DNA of 64,000 nucleotides, taken from positions 1 to 64,000 of the forward strand of contig JBOEHE010000005.1 in the NCBI GenBank assembly GCA_050633785.1, written 5' to 3'. The notes under the pieces are model-generated. The model saw only the letters and a program-made list of their open reading frames with translations, was not told the origin of the DNA and made no database searches. The DNA is from CALKZN01 sp050633785 (GTDB taxonomy: Bacteria; Pseudomonadota; Gammaproteobacteria; Arenicellales; Arenicellaceae). Each line of letters opens with the position of its first letter. Positions within the stretch are counted from its first letter, which is position 1. Made by a program: the position numbers and the translations under genes. Positions 9,173 to 19,700 of the stretch are shown in pieces.

Positions 9173-9265
9173 TATAATACCAATTTAAACCAAATAAAAT
9201 CAAATTTTATTTAAAACTCAATATTTAAAGCAAAATAAATACATATGGACTAAATTGGTATTATA
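9173..9265. promoter_or_regulatory. Separated perfect inverted repeats in the divergent SBP/gntR promoter
   Basis: Two perfect 15-bp inverted copies, TATAATACCAATTTA at 9173-9187 and TAAATTGGTATTATA at 9251-9265, flank a 63-bp AT-rich segment between the divergent binding-protein and GntR-regulator genes. The core ATTGGTAT resembles half of the TGGT-type operators used by NagR/DasR-class GntR regulators (known for that family). The symmetric placement would suit one regulator bound near each promoter, possibly with looping. The link to the adjacent GntR gene is inference. Confidence 0.5.
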
Positions 9266-9336
9266 AATTACACTTTGCACTAAGCGAATCAAAAACATTG
9301 TTATAGTTAGGAATTTACCGACACCTAGATGAAATC

Positions 9337-10125
9337 ATGAAACCATCAAATTCTTCACCAAGCCAATCCGAGTCACCAAACGCACTGCTCAGTCTACTCA
9401 AAGTACGTATGCAAGATTATCAAGAACAACAAACGCCTCTGTATATCAAAGTACAACTCTGTTTGCGTCACGCTATAGAAACAGGTGCATTGAGTGTTGG
9501 TGAGGCCATTCCTACCGAAAGAACTCTGGCTTCAGCCTTGAAGGTATCGCGCATAACGGTCCGCAATGCGATCAAGGGATTGGTAAACGACGGGTTTCTC
9601 AACCAGCAACAAGGGGCTGGTACATTTGTCTCAGCCCATATTGAACTGCCCTTGTCGCAGCTGACCAGCTTCTCAGATGATATGAAAGCAAGAGGTTTTA
9701 AAACGCATGCGCAATGGCTGGACCGAAGTATTGGTTCAGCAACACCAGAAGAAGCAATGGCATTGAATTTATCTCCAGGTTCAGAAGTCGTTCGATTATA
9801 TCGTTTGCGTTATGCTGACCAACAAGCTGTTGCTCTGGAACATGCAACCCTGCCGAAAGAGTTTTTACCAGACCCTGACCTTGTCGACGAATCACTGTAC
9901 GAGACTCTCAAATCCAATAATCTGCATCCCAAACGCGCTCTGCAGCGCATCAAGGCTCAACTGTGCCAACAAGCACAAGCTGACTTACTAGACATAGGAG
10001 TGGGAAGTGCCATTTTATATATACAACGTTGCAGCTTTCTTCCAGATGGCAGACCTTTAGAGTACACCTGTTCGCATTATAGAGGCGACTCTTACGACTT
10101 CATCGCTGAAATGCACACAGCCTGA
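9337..10125 (+). CDS. GntR/HutC-family (UTRA) regulator, NagR-like
   Basis: The 262-residue protein has a winged helix-turn-helix at residues 38-98 (TERTLASALKVSRITVRNAI, then the wing GAGTFV) and a UTRA ligand domain from about 115 to 255, ending in the typical CSHYRGDSYDF. UTRA regulators such as NagR/YvoA and DasR respond to glucosamine-6-phosphate or GlcNAc-6-phosphate. It lies 49 bp upstream of nagB-II and nagA, on the same strand, so local control of aminosugar catabolism is the natural reading. The inverted repeats upstream are candidate operators. Confidence 0.88.
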   Translation: MKPSNSSPSQSESPNALLSLLKVRMQDYQEQQTPLYIKVQLCLRHAIETGALSVGEAIPTERTLASALKVSRITVRNAIKGLVNDGFLNQQQGAGTFVSAHIELPLSQLTSFSDDMKARGFKTHAQWLDRSIGSATPEEAMALNLSPGSEVVRLYRLRYADQQAVALEHATLPKEFLPDPDLVDESLYETLKSNNLHPKRALQRIKAQLCQQAQADLLDIGVGSAILYIQRCSFLPDGRPLEYTCSHYRGDSYDFIAEMHTA

Positions 10126-10174
10126 CTTCTCCTTTTCATTAATTTTTTCGCATCAAAGGAACTATCCAGCAACT

Positions 10175-11221
10175 ATGTTGAACACACAAACCACTACCAC
10201 CCAAATGCTTATGGAGACACTCGACTGTCCTGACATTATTGCCAGACAACTGGAGTCGAATCAATCTCAGGTAGAGACAATTAGCCAACAGTTGACTCGT
10301 TTAGAACCAACCATGGTTATCACTTGTGCCCGCGGCAGTTCAGATCACGCTGCCACATGCCTGAAATACTGGGTAGAGACTCACCTGAAGATTCCCTGTG
10401 CATCATTTTCTCCTTCCATCAGCTCTGTTTATCAGACCAAACAAAACCTCAAAGGAGCGGTGTTTATTGCCATTTCCCAATCAGGTCAAAGTCCAGATAT
10501 AGTTCAAAGCACAGAAGCGGCCAGGCAAGCAGGTGCTCTGACAGTGGCACTGGTCAATCAGCAAAACTCAGCGCTGGAAAAAGCAGCTGACATCTATTTA
10601 CCAATGCATGCTGGTCTTGAAACCAGTGTCGCTGCGACCAAAAGTTTTATTGCGTCATTGTCAGCCTTATTGCACCTTGTTTTCTGTTGGTGCAAAGCAA
10701 AAAGTCAACTTCAAATGCTGGAACAATTGCCAGAACATTTACAACAGGCATCGACTCTTGATTGGAGTAAGGCTACACAAACCTTTACAGCAGCCAACAG
10801 CACTCTGGTATTAGGCAGAGGAGCGGGGTTCGGTATTGCTCTTGAAGCGGCATTGAAATTCAAAGAAACAGCCGTATTGCACGCCGAAGCTTTCAGCTCA
10901 GCTGAAGTCATGCACGGGCCTCTGGCACTGATCCAGAAGAACTATCCAGTGCTGATCTTCACCCAACAGGATGAAACCGAACAGCAGATGAACCTGCTTA
11001 TCGACACCCTGCAGACGATTGGTGCAAAAACGTACATCACCAGGGCCTGCTCCAGAGTGAAAAACGATTACGAGCTGCCTGCTGTTGCCCACCCAGAACC
11101 TGTATTCACTCCGATACTGACAATCCAGAGTTTTTACCCTTTTGCTAATCAAATCGCTTTATCCAGAGGGTTCTCTCCTGACACTCCAGTTAATTTAAAG
11201 AAAGTAACTGAGACTATTTGA
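10175..11221 (+). CDS. nagB-II: Glucosamine-6-phosphate deaminase of the SIS type (NagB-II)
   Basis: The 348-residue protein carries two SIS domains: the first contains CARGSSDHAATCLKYW (about residue 50) and ISQSGQSPDIVQS (about 107), the second LGRGAGFGIALEAALKFKE (about 212). This is the isomerase half of GlmS without the glutaminase domain, the architecture of NagB-II and AgaS. In the NagA pathway it would convert glucosamine-6-phosphate to fructose-6-phosphate and ammonia. It overlaps nagA by one base (TGATG), so the two are translationally coupled, which strongly supports this function over other SIS activities. Confidence 0.88.
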   Translation: MLNTQTTTTQMLMETLDCPDIIARQLESNQSQVETISQQLTRLEPTMVITCARGSSDHAATCLKYWVETHLKIPCASFSPSISSVYQTKQNLKGAVFIAISQSGQSPDIVQSTEAARQAGALTVALVNQQNSALEKAADIYLPMHAGLETSVAATKSFIASLSALLHLVFCWCKAKSQLQMLEQLPEHLQQASTLDWSKATQTFTAANSTLVLGRGAGFGIALEAALKFKETAVLHAEAFSSAEVMHGPLALIQKNYPVLIFTQQDETEQQMNLLIDTLQTIGAKTYITRACSRVKNDYELPAVAHPEPVFTPILTIQSFYPFANQIALSRGFSPDTPVNLKKVTETI

Positions 11222-12423
11222 TGATATCAGCAATATTGCCCCAGCAAATATTCACCGGCGAAACCTCGCTGACAAACCATGCCGTCATCATCAGTGGTGA
11301 CCGAATCATGGATATCGTGTCTGTTGATTATTTATCAACAGATATGCCTCGCCAATCCTACCCAGACTCCTTCTTGGCACCGGGTTTTATCGACACCCAA
11401 GTTAATGGTGGCGGTGGCTTTCTATTCAATGATGACACCAGCGTTAATGGCATCGAAGGCATCGCCAGAACCCACAGGCAGTTCGGCACAACAGGCTTAT
11501 TACCAACACTGATCACAGATAATCCCGATAAGCTTGAACAAGCACTTGCTGCTGTCAATCAAGCCATACAACAAAAGATACCGGGTGTTTTAGGTGTTCA
11601 TCTGGAAGGCCCTTTTTTAAACAAGCAACGCAAAGGCGTGCATAATGCCAAAAAATTTCGCCAACCCACATCATCTGATATACAGGTTTTAACACAACCG
11701 CATAAAGGAAAGGTGATGGTTACTGTCGCCCCGGAAATGGTCGGTATCGATGTGATAAAAGAGCTAGCAACAAATGGTATTATCGTATCTGCCGGGCATA
11801 CTGCTGCGACATACGAACAAACCCGCAGTGCGCTGGCTGCAGGCCTGAAAGGTTTCACCCATTTATTTAATGCGATGACACCTTTGCAAAGCCGGGAACC
11901 TGGAGTAACTGGAGCTGCATTGTTGGACCCTGACAGTTGGTGCGGCATTATAGCGGATGGTCACCATGTGCATTATGCAACCCTCAAACTTGCTATTGAG
12001 CTCAAGCCCCAAGGGAAAGTCATGTTGGTTACCGATGCGATGCCAGTCACCGGTTCCAGACAAACGGAGTTTGTCCTTGACGGTAAAACCATAAAACGCA
12101 GCAACAATCGCCTGGAAACCAGCGATGGCGTGTTGGCAGGCTGCGATTTGGACATGTCCCAGGCAGTACGCAATTGTGTCAATTCTATGGGAGTCACGGT
12201 GGCAGAAGCACTGCGCATGGCTTCTACCTATCCCGCTGAATACCTGGGATTAGGTGATCAATTCGGTTATATTAAGTCAGGCTACACAAGTTCTTTAGTG
12301 TTACTTGACCAACAGCTAATGGTTGAACAGACCTGGATCGACGGTATTGCCTGTCATCATAAAAGCTCCTCAAATGACAACCACAAACCGTATATTGACA
12401 CACTTGAAGCCAGCAATACTTAA
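11221..12423 (+). CDS. nagA: N-acetylglucosamine-6-phosphate deacetylase
   Basis: NagA removes acetate from GlcNAc-6-phosphate in the cytoplasm. The 400-residue product shows the amidohydrolase-fold metal and substrate motifs in order: the early GFIDTQVNGGGG, HLEGPFLN (about residue 125, metal Glu), SAGHTAATYEQ (about 195, His), HLFNAMTPL (about 217, His), and VTDAMPVTG (about 273, catalytic Asp). The ATG shares its A with the nagB-II stop codon; a TTG one codon earlier is the only alternative. Together with nagB-II and the murQ-like gene it completes a route from GlcNAc-6-phosphate or MurNAc-6-phosphate to fructose-6-phosphate. Confidence 0.95.
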   Translation: MISAILPQQIFTGETSLTNHAVIISGDRIMDIVSVDYLSTDMPRQSYPDSFLAPGFIDTQVNGGGGFLFNDDTSVNGIEGIARTHRQFGTTGLLPTLITDNPDKLEQALAAVNQAIQQKIPGVLGVHLEGPFLNKQRKGVHNAKKFRQPTSSDIQVLTQPHKGKVMVTVAPEMVGIDVIKELATNGIIVSAGHTAATYEQTRSALAAGLKGFTHLFNAMTPLQSREPGVTGAALLDPDSWCGIIADGHHVHYATLKLAIELKPQGKVMLVTDAMPVTGSRQTEFVLDGKTIKRSNNRLETSDGVLAGCDLDMSQAVRNCVNSMGVTVAEALRMASTYPAEYLGLGDQFGYIKSGYTSSLVLLDQQLMVEQTWIDGIACHHKSSSNDNHKPYIDTLEASNT

Positions 12424-12441
12424 CCATAACAACCACTCTGT

Positions 12442-14136
12442 ATGCCTTTAAAAATAATAAGAACCCACATTTCCACAGCAATAACTTGCATTGTTTTTCT
12501 GCTCAGCCTGATCCAACCAGTGTATAGCAACCCGATAGCACCGATAGTCAATTTCTTGATGGACGAAGCTGAAGATGGAGGGCCTGGCACAAATCCATTA
12601 ATCTGGCCTGTCACCGACGGATATTACGGAATTCCTTCAACATCACTGACCTTACCCGGCCCTGATCCAACTGCTGGCGGAGGCCTTTATTTGATTGATA
12701 TTCAGGCCAGTTACCCCTTGGTAGACTGGCAGAACCTTGATCGCTTGTATATTCCAGCAGGAGATTATCGATTTATTCGTATCGGCAACCTGCCGGATCG
12801 AGCGGATAATAAACCGTTAATCATTACCAACAAAGACGGACAAGTCCGCATTGGTGGCATGGGCCATCATTATGTATTCAATATATCCGGGGGGACAAAC
12901 TGGGTTCTTACGGGCCGATACGACCCTCTTAGTCAAACAGGCCATACATCGTATGCCGGTCATCGAGGTGGTAAATTTGCCAACTCACAAAACACCTATG
13001 GTTTTTTGCTGGATGATAATTTCAGTAATGGTGGTTCAGCTGTTCGGGTAAATTTTGCCTCCAAGTTTCGAATTGAATACACCGAAATCAGAGAAGTCAC
13101 CTTTGCTGGCATGCTGTTGAAAAACAGCAACTACCCCAATGACCCCATGCAAGACTGCATTATCAACGACAATTATATCCACGATACGGGTAGTGAGGGT
13201 CTATACATAGGAGCAACTGAAGGCCAGCCACAACATCACATTCAAAACTGGAGAATTTTCAATAATCGAGTGCTGAGAACCGGCACCGAAGCCATTCAAC
13301 TCGGTCAATTAGCTGGCAACACCCAAGTTTATAACAATGTATTTGGCCCAGCTGCAATTGACTGGCGTGCTGCCTTTCAACCTTATCAGGACAATAATTT
13401 TCAAATCGGACTACGTCAAGGTCACTTGCATGTGCATCACAATATTTTTATCGGTTCTGCGGGTTCAATGATCTCATTTTTTGCCCAATACAATGCAAAT
13501 GATGATACCAGCAGCAACGTCGGCGCGACGATAGAGGATAACTACTTCAGCACTATGCGTGGTCTGGGCATGTATATGAATGACACAGCTCTGGCCAATA
13601 TGAGCTATTCATTTAAACGCAATACTTTCGGCAACTGGAATTTTGAACGGGACGAAGTGTATAACGAAACAGCAAGCGACCACTTGTTCAGGATTGCTAA
13701 TGCAAGTACGCCGGTCGCATTTATCGACAACCTATGGAATGGCCCAGCAAAAATGCATACTGCCCTTCCCACTGGCAATGGCACTGCTGGAAACCGAAGT
13801 GGCAGCGGTAATCTGAACTCAGAGGCCGAGTTAGTAGAATTTGTGAATAGCGGTTTGAATCAAAGTTTTGACTATCTCAACCTTGAAATGTGGGCAGCAA
13901 TGGCCTCTCTGGGACAAGGAGTGCATGCTGATGAACCGGTCATATACCAACACAATGACGTCGTCACACATCTTGGAAGCCCCTTTCTTTGTAAGACTGA
14001 CCCTTGCGGGGCCAACCTGATTCCAGCTGATAACCCACAGACCTGGACACCCTTGCCGCAATTTCCAGATGATGTTCGTGTCAAACCTGGATCAACATGG
14101 GAAAGCCTGGGGTTACAACCCAATCTATCCCCTTAA
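12442..14136 (+). CDS. Secreted right-handed parallel beta-helix protein, possible polysaccharide-active enzyme
   Basis: The 564-residue protein has a signal peptide ending near VYSN (about residue 30) and then a repetitive parallel beta-helix pattern (IINDNYIHDTGSEGLYIGA, WRIFNNRVLRTGTEAIQLG, TQVYNNVFG, LHVHHNIFIG), as in chondroitinase B-like lyases and other carbohydrate-active helices. No catalytic set was identified with certainty. It begins 18 bp after nagA, so it is probably in the same operon and could process an external N-acetylated polymer. Just after the signal peptide is a short motif, PIVNFLMDE, that recurs in the large secreted protein at 46-50 kb and in a remnant at 50.7 kb. 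Confidence 0.72.
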   Translation: MPLKIIRTHISTAITCIVFLLSLIQPVYSNPIAPIVNFLMDEAEDGGPGTNPLIWPVTDGYYGIPSTSLTLPGPDPTAGGGLYLIDIQASYPLVDWQNLDRLYIPAGDYRFIRIGNLPDRADNKPLIITNKDGQVRIGGMGHHYVFNISGGTNWVLTGRYDPLSQTGHTSYAGHRGGKFANSQNTYGFLLDDNFSNGGSAVRVNFASKFRIEYTEIREVTFAGMLLKNSNYPNDPMQDCIINDNYIHDTGSEGLYIGATEGQPQHHIQNWRIFNNRVLRTGTEAIQLGQLAGNTQVYNNVFGPAAIDWRAAFQPYQDNNFQIGLRQGHLHVHHNIFIGSAGSMISFFAQYNANDDTSSNVGATIEDNYFSTMRGLGMYMNDTALANMSYSFKRNTFGNWNFERDEVYNETASDHLFRIANASTPVAFIDNLWNGPAKMHTALPTGNGTAGNRSGSGNLNSEAELVEFVNSGLNQSFDYLNLEMWAAMASLGQGVHADEPVIYQHNDVVTHLGSPFLCKTDPCGANLIPADNPQTWTPLPQFPDDVRVKPGSTWESLGLQPNLSP

Positions 14137-14161
14137 TAACACTGAGTCAGGGCTGATCAAA

Positions 14162-15103
14162 TTAACCGGACAAATTTATCTTCTTGCCTAGCTTATTATT
14201 ACTGGATTGAACATTCTGTCTAGGCGATTTAAGAACCAGAAAAACGCCAAGAACAGTTACCAACACTCCAGCAATGGCACCAACACTGAGCACTTCATCA
14301 AACAACAACCAGGTCTCCAATGCCGTTAAAGGAGGAACAAGGTAAAAATAGCTGGCGACTCTGGACGCTTCGCCTTCACGAATCATATACATTAACAATA
14401 AAATGGCTGACAAAGACAATCCAAATACCAACCAGATAAGTGCCAGAATCAACTCTGGATGCCATTGAACCTGTTGGTGCTCATAAAGGCCGCTGAGCAA
14501 AGCCATCCATACTGCTGTTGCCAGATATTGAAAGAACGAGGCTGACAACAGATCAACATCTTTACCAAAATGCTTTTGATAGAGAGTGCCAATAGATATG
14601 CCCAATAAGGCAATTAATGCAGCTATTAAAGCAGCCATACTGACATCAAACTGGCCCAACTCCTGCCCTCGAAGCAGCACCATAGAAACACCGAGCAATC
14701 CCAGAAATAGACCGATCCATTGTTTTGGATACAACCGTTCCCCCAGTATTGACCAGGCGATTAAGGCTGTCAGCAAAGGTTGTAAGCCCACCAGCAAAGA
14801 TGTCACTCCCGCTGGCATATGTAATTTAATAGCAGCAAATGTTCCACCCAGATATGCACCATGGACTAAGGATCCCACTACGAGCTGATGCATAATCTGC
14901 GACTTGGATGGCCAGGCTGAACGAAAAGCCAGCATCAAAAGGCCAAACACCACCAGACTGATCAACATACGAATCAGCAGCAAATTAAACGGTTCAATAT
15001 AAGGTAGAGCGTATTTGGCTCCGATAAAGCCCGTACTCCAGAGCACCACAAAGATGAATGGAACCCATCTGGTCAATGAGGTATTGTTGCTAACGTTGAT
15101 CAT
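14162..15103 (-). CDS. EamA-family (DMT) transporter
   Basis: The 313-residue protein is almost wholly hydrophobic with ten predicted membrane segments arranged as two EamA repeats (about residues 12-145 and 155-295); conserved patterns include VVLWSTGFIGAKYALPY at the start and the Pro-rich VPPLTALETWLLFDEVLSVG in the second repeat. Such proteins export amino acids or metabolites. It is divergent from a MocR/GntR-aminotransferase regulator, a pairing common in bacteria in which the regulator controls the exporter. Substrate unknown. Confidence 0.88.
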   Translation of the reverse strand: MINVSNNTSLTRWVPFIFVVLWSTGFIGAKYALPYIEPFNLLLIRMLISLVVFGLLMLAFRSAWPSKSQIMHQLVVGSLVHGAYLGGTFAAIKLHMPAGVTSLLVGLQPLLTALIAWSILGERLYPKQWIGLFLGLLGVSMVLLRGQELGQFDVSMAALIAALIALLGISIGTLYQKHFGKDVDLLSASFFQYLATAVWMALLSGLYEHQQVQWHPELILALIWLVFGLSLSAILLLMYMIREGEASRVASYFYLVPPLTALETWLLFDEVLSVGAIAGVLVTVLGVFLVLKSPRQNVQSSNNKLGKKINLSG

Positions 15104-15257
15104 GGCAAACCCTTAAACCTGTTTATTACGGCGTATTTAGATTACTCGCTAGATTAGGGGACTGGCAGTCTTGCAGACAGGCCCAGAACGACGGTTTATC
15201 AAAGGGTACAGATAAAGATATGGAGACACAGAAACCCATTATAGATAAACTGTACCC

Positions 15258-16658
15258 ATGAAACGATATCAACAAGTCGCTGATTATATCAACGGTCAGA
15301 TCAATGACCTGCAACTACGCCCAGGCAACCTCCTGCCCTCATTACGCAGCCTCAGCCAACAATTAGATGTCAGCAAAAATACCGTGATCAGGGCCTATAT
15401 GCTATTGGAAGATCAAGGCTTAATTGAACCCAGAAGCCGCAGCGGTTTTATCGTAACCCGGCGCCCTATCAATGAGACAGCAAACCAGCAACCAGAACCC
15501 AGAGAGGTGAAACTGGGTGCTACATCATTACAGGTGGTAGCCGCTGCGGCAGACCATAACAGAATCCCACTGGGCAGTGCTCACCCTGCCATTCAATTTC
15601 CAGCCTGTCGGGATTTTTATAAACAGGTCGCACGCGATGCTTATCGTTCTGCCAATAGCAACAAACCCAACAGCCATTACATACAACCACCCGGTTTACC
15701 AGAATTAAGGCGGCAGCTGGCACGACGTTTTGATACCTCAATATCCGCCGATGATATTATTATCACCAATGGTGCTCAGGAAGGTGTCAGCCTTGCCTTA
15801 CTGGCTGTAGCTCAAGCTGGAGATATCATAGTTGTTGAAACACCGTGTTTTTATGGCAATTTGCAGTGTATCGAAGCTCTGGGCATGAAAGTGTTGGAAA
15901 TTCCAACCTGCGCCAGCGAAGGCATTGACCTTGAGCTATTAGAAACGAATCTGCAACAATGGCCAATTAAGGTCATGTTACTCAATCCCAGCCATAATAA
16001 TCCGCTGGGATTTTGTATGCCGCTTCAGCGACGAAAGAAACTCCTGAAACTCGCCAACAAGCACACTCTGCCGATTATCGAAGATGACACCTTCGGTGAG
16101 CTTTATTTTGAAGATAGACCAGCTACCCTGAAGAGTCTGGATAGCGAAGATCAAGTCATCTACTGCAGTTCATTGTCCAAAACACTGCATTCTGACATCC
16201 GTCTGGGTTGGGTGGCGACAGGTCGTTATTTTGACAAAATCAACTACCTCAAATATGTAACAACCATGGCTTCGCCAGGACTGCTCCAACAAAGCACGGC
16301 TCGTTTTCTCGATGACAACCAATATGAACGCCATTTACGCACCGTCAGGCGTACCTATCGCCAACGCTATGAATTGTTACAGGAAGCCATTTACCAATAT
16401 TGGCCAACGGAAATCTCTCTATCCAATCCCCAAGGTGGTTATTTAAGCTGGATATCCCTGCAGCCACACATCGATTGCGACCAAATTTTTCAACAGGCAC
16501 ACCAGCACAAAATCAATATTACTCCAGGCAGCCTGTTTGCCAGTGACGAACGGTTCAAGCATTGTCTGAGACTCAACTTTGCCGCCTTTCAGGCAGAACC
16601 CCGTTATAGTCAAGCAATACAGACCCTCGGGGAATTAATCAAACAACAGATGCCGTAA
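15258..16658 (+). CDS. MocR-type regulator (GntR helix-turn-helix fused to class I aminotransferase domain)
   Basis: The 466-residue protein starts with a GntR winged helix-turn-helix (residues 1-70, LRSLSQQLDVSKNTVIRAY) followed by a fold-type I aminotransferase domain (about 100-460). The PLP-binding lysine is present as K308 in CSSLSKTLHSDIRLGW, with the upstream LNPSHNNPLGF and IIEDDTFGELYF motifs that hold the cofactor ring. MocR proteins bind PLP or an amino-acid adduct and act as activators or repressors rather than enzymes. It is divergent from the EamA exporter, its likely target. Confidence 0.92.
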   Translation: MKRYQQVADYINGQINDLQLRPGNLLPSLRSLSQQLDVSKNTVIRAYMLLEDQGLIEPRSRSGFIVTRRPINETANQQPEPREVKLGATSLQVVAAAADHNRIPLGSAHPAIQFPACRDFYKQVARDAYRSANSNKPNSHYIQPPGLPELRRQLARRFDTSISADDIIITNGAQEGVSLALLAVAQAGDIIVVETPCFYGNLQCIEALGMKVLEIPTCASEGIDLELLETNLQQWPIKVMLLNPSHNNPLGFCMPLQRRKKLLKLANKHTLPIIEDDTFGELYFEDRPATLKSLDSEDQVIYCSSLSKTLHSDIRLGWVATGRYFDKINYLKYVTTMASPGLLQQSTARFLDDNQYERHLRTVRRTYRQRYELLQEAIYQYWPTEISLSNPQGGYLSWISLQPHIDCDQIFQQAHQHKINITPGSLFASDERFKHCLRLNFAAFQAEPRYSQAIQTLGELIKQQMP

Positions 16659-16781
16659 AAAGATTGCTTAAACAGTGGATCAACTCTGTAAAAGTAAGAC
16701 GTTTAATACATCGAAAATGGCATATCAACAATGCCAAGAAGGCTCCTTCCTTCTCGACATTATTGTCTTAGATCAACGCTA

Positions 16782-19700
16782 TTAGTGACGGCTTATTGGC
16801 GGAGTTCCCTCGTGTCCAGTTGCAAAGCCTATTCTGCGAGTTTGTATGCGCGCAACACCGTTGTCTTTCTCAAACCAACTGGCAATAGCCTGCCCTTCAT
16901 CATTCATAGAAATACGCACCTTTTGACGATACATAGCGACTGTTGATAAGGTCTCAGTGTTATCTGACCACCCTTGGCTGGTTGAATAATGTCGTGCATA
17001 AACGTTAAATTTTTTGCGCCACAAAACAATGACATTGCCCTGATTATCACTGGCCATATCATAACTGTCGTAGTCATAAATGTTTCTATCAACCTCAAGT
17101 TCATTAGTCACACTGTCTGCGGATGAACCGTGATAGTGTTTGAATTTTAAAACACCATTATTAATTCGCCCTAAAGATAAAGTATGACCCGCACTATCCA
17201 GCATCGCTATAGTTCCGGTAGGATTCCAACTTCCCTGACTGCTACGCTCTTGTACTGGAAGCCAAACACCGTTTCGATAGTGTTTAATTAAGGCCTGGTA
17301 ATTGCGTCTATCGGGACCGTTCCTGTTAGTCCATGCCAGGGTTGCATCACCTTCATCGGTGAAACTGATTCCCATGTCTCCATTAACAGAATCTATATCA
17401 CCACCAGGCATCTCACTATGTGCACGCCACTGCTGAGTCGCATGATCAAAAATGCTGTAAGCATTAACTTGATTGCTTCTTTCACCATAGCCCCAAACAG
17501 CCAGTGTTTGTCCTACATTATTGCTGGCGGTGTTGATTGTATTGGGTCTGTCAATTGAATAGAACAATGGAATATCCAATGTCCAACCAATGTCTGCGGT
17601 ATAGCTATAGCTCGTTAAGTAATAATAACCGTTACGTGTCGTGATCACGGTATCGCCATTGGGCTGCATACTAAGCTCAAACCCAGATTCATCTGATACT
17701 GAACTAACCAGTTTATTTTCAATCAAATTAATTGCAGCTCCGTTCCAGTTATTCTGCTTTGCATCAAAGTGACGCACTTTCATACCATCTCTCCATTGGC
17801 TTCCTCCATCGCCAACTAACCAAGCGACAATAAAGTTACCCTGTCTATCTATAGCCACTTCAGTACGTGGATTAATCGGCCGCCTGTTAGACGCTGTATC
17901 ACTATAAGTACCGTCAGCAAATTTAGCAGCTATACTCCAATTAACACCATCATAATAACTGAAATAAAGATCTTTTAAATCACCATTAGTTTGATTCCAA
18001 ACAGCGACCGACTGCCCTGATTTATTCTGTCGAAGTACCAAATCTGACAATATTCCAGCACTATCCACACCTGGAATTTGAGCCAACCCATACCACTGTC
18101 GGGCATACCGGTTTTTATCCAGATTTTCACAGGTTTTATCGATTTCGCCATTGATATCCAAGCCATTAGGAAATGGATGTTCCAAACAGGGTTTATAAGG
18201 ATAATCTTCACTCGCAAATAGAATTTCTTCTTGACCAATAACCTCAGGAGCATCAATTCCTGGACTGACAGGCCCGGTAAATATTCGCCTAAAAATACTA
18301 TTCCTTAAATTTTCATTTCTCCACAATACAAAACCATCATCACTTGCAAAACTATCCTTAAATTTATCGGGGTAAGCATTATGTACAATCTCGGCAAAGC
18401 TTCTTGGCAAAGGAGGAGATTTAATCATCCATTGATGATTACCATCAATATTAGCAAATGCACCAGCAACGATATTTTTAAAGTTATCAACATATGGCTG
18501 ATAATCGCTTGGGTTTGCTCCCAACGTTTTTGCTAATTGTTCTAAACCATGTGCATCCAGCAACGCTAACTTTGAAAGAACAATTGCATTGTTCATCACT
18601 GAGAATTTTTCAGGATTAAATTTGCCATCTTTTAGATGCATTTCAGCTTTAACGCGAGTCGCCATGTCACCAATCTTGATCAAATTTTTGGGATCATCCA
18701 GGATATCAGTCGTAAAGACATTATTAAGCGTGTTTTCATCAATGCCATTTTTAAACAACGCTAACAGGGCTTTTATATCATCAGGTATCGCATCAATAAC
18801 CTCCTGTTTAATAGCCTCTTTGATTTCATCTATTTCTTCAGCAACGATTTCCTCCAGCTTTTCTTCTAGAGCTTGAGGCATTTTTGTCCCAGGAGGTGCA
18901 GTAAAATCCAGAATTTTCTCTATGCCTTCTTTTAATTTATCAATGCTATCCCTTGTTTCACAGCCAAACAGAGTTGTCGGCTGGCCTAATAGACCACTGC
19001 CATGACATGAAAGCCAATCAGTCAAAGGCTTCATTGTCTGATCAATATCTGTATTGATATTCGGGTTAATCGTATTGACCATCAGTTGTTGTGTCGCGTT
19101 CACATAAGCGACCATCGCATCGTCAATATCCGCATCCCATTGTTTTAGATAATTACGTGGGCCTGAAATATTACCGGTATTATCATGAAAAAACTCCAAC
19201 AAGTTAGCATGCAATGTACGCAACGCTGTAATCTGCTCATTCACATCATTACGAAAGTCAATCAGGTCACTCACAACCTCACTTCTCAAATCGAATGCTT
19301 CATTTTCTAATTTTTTTGCCAGTCGGTTTAACTCATCATTTCTTGAAATAACTAGATCACGCTTTGCATTACAAACCGGGTCATCTTTCCAGCCACCACT
19401 CGTACACTTAGGTCGGCGAAATGGTCTATGCGTGCAGTGAGGAGGTATATATATCCGAGGACAAGATGGCGGAGTAACTATTTTGACCAACTCATCTCTG
19501 GCTTGCTGCAGCTTGTTTAAACGCTGACGTTCCTTAGACTCGATGGTGTTCCAATCTTGAGTCAATTGGTCAAATGCAGACTGATCAAGCTCCGCCAGAC
19601 CATCCAACAGATTATCAACAGCATTGGTTAAATCACGCGATATTTCATTAAAATTTTCCAGATCCTGATTCCCTTGATCAACAACAGCCTGTGCTTGCGA

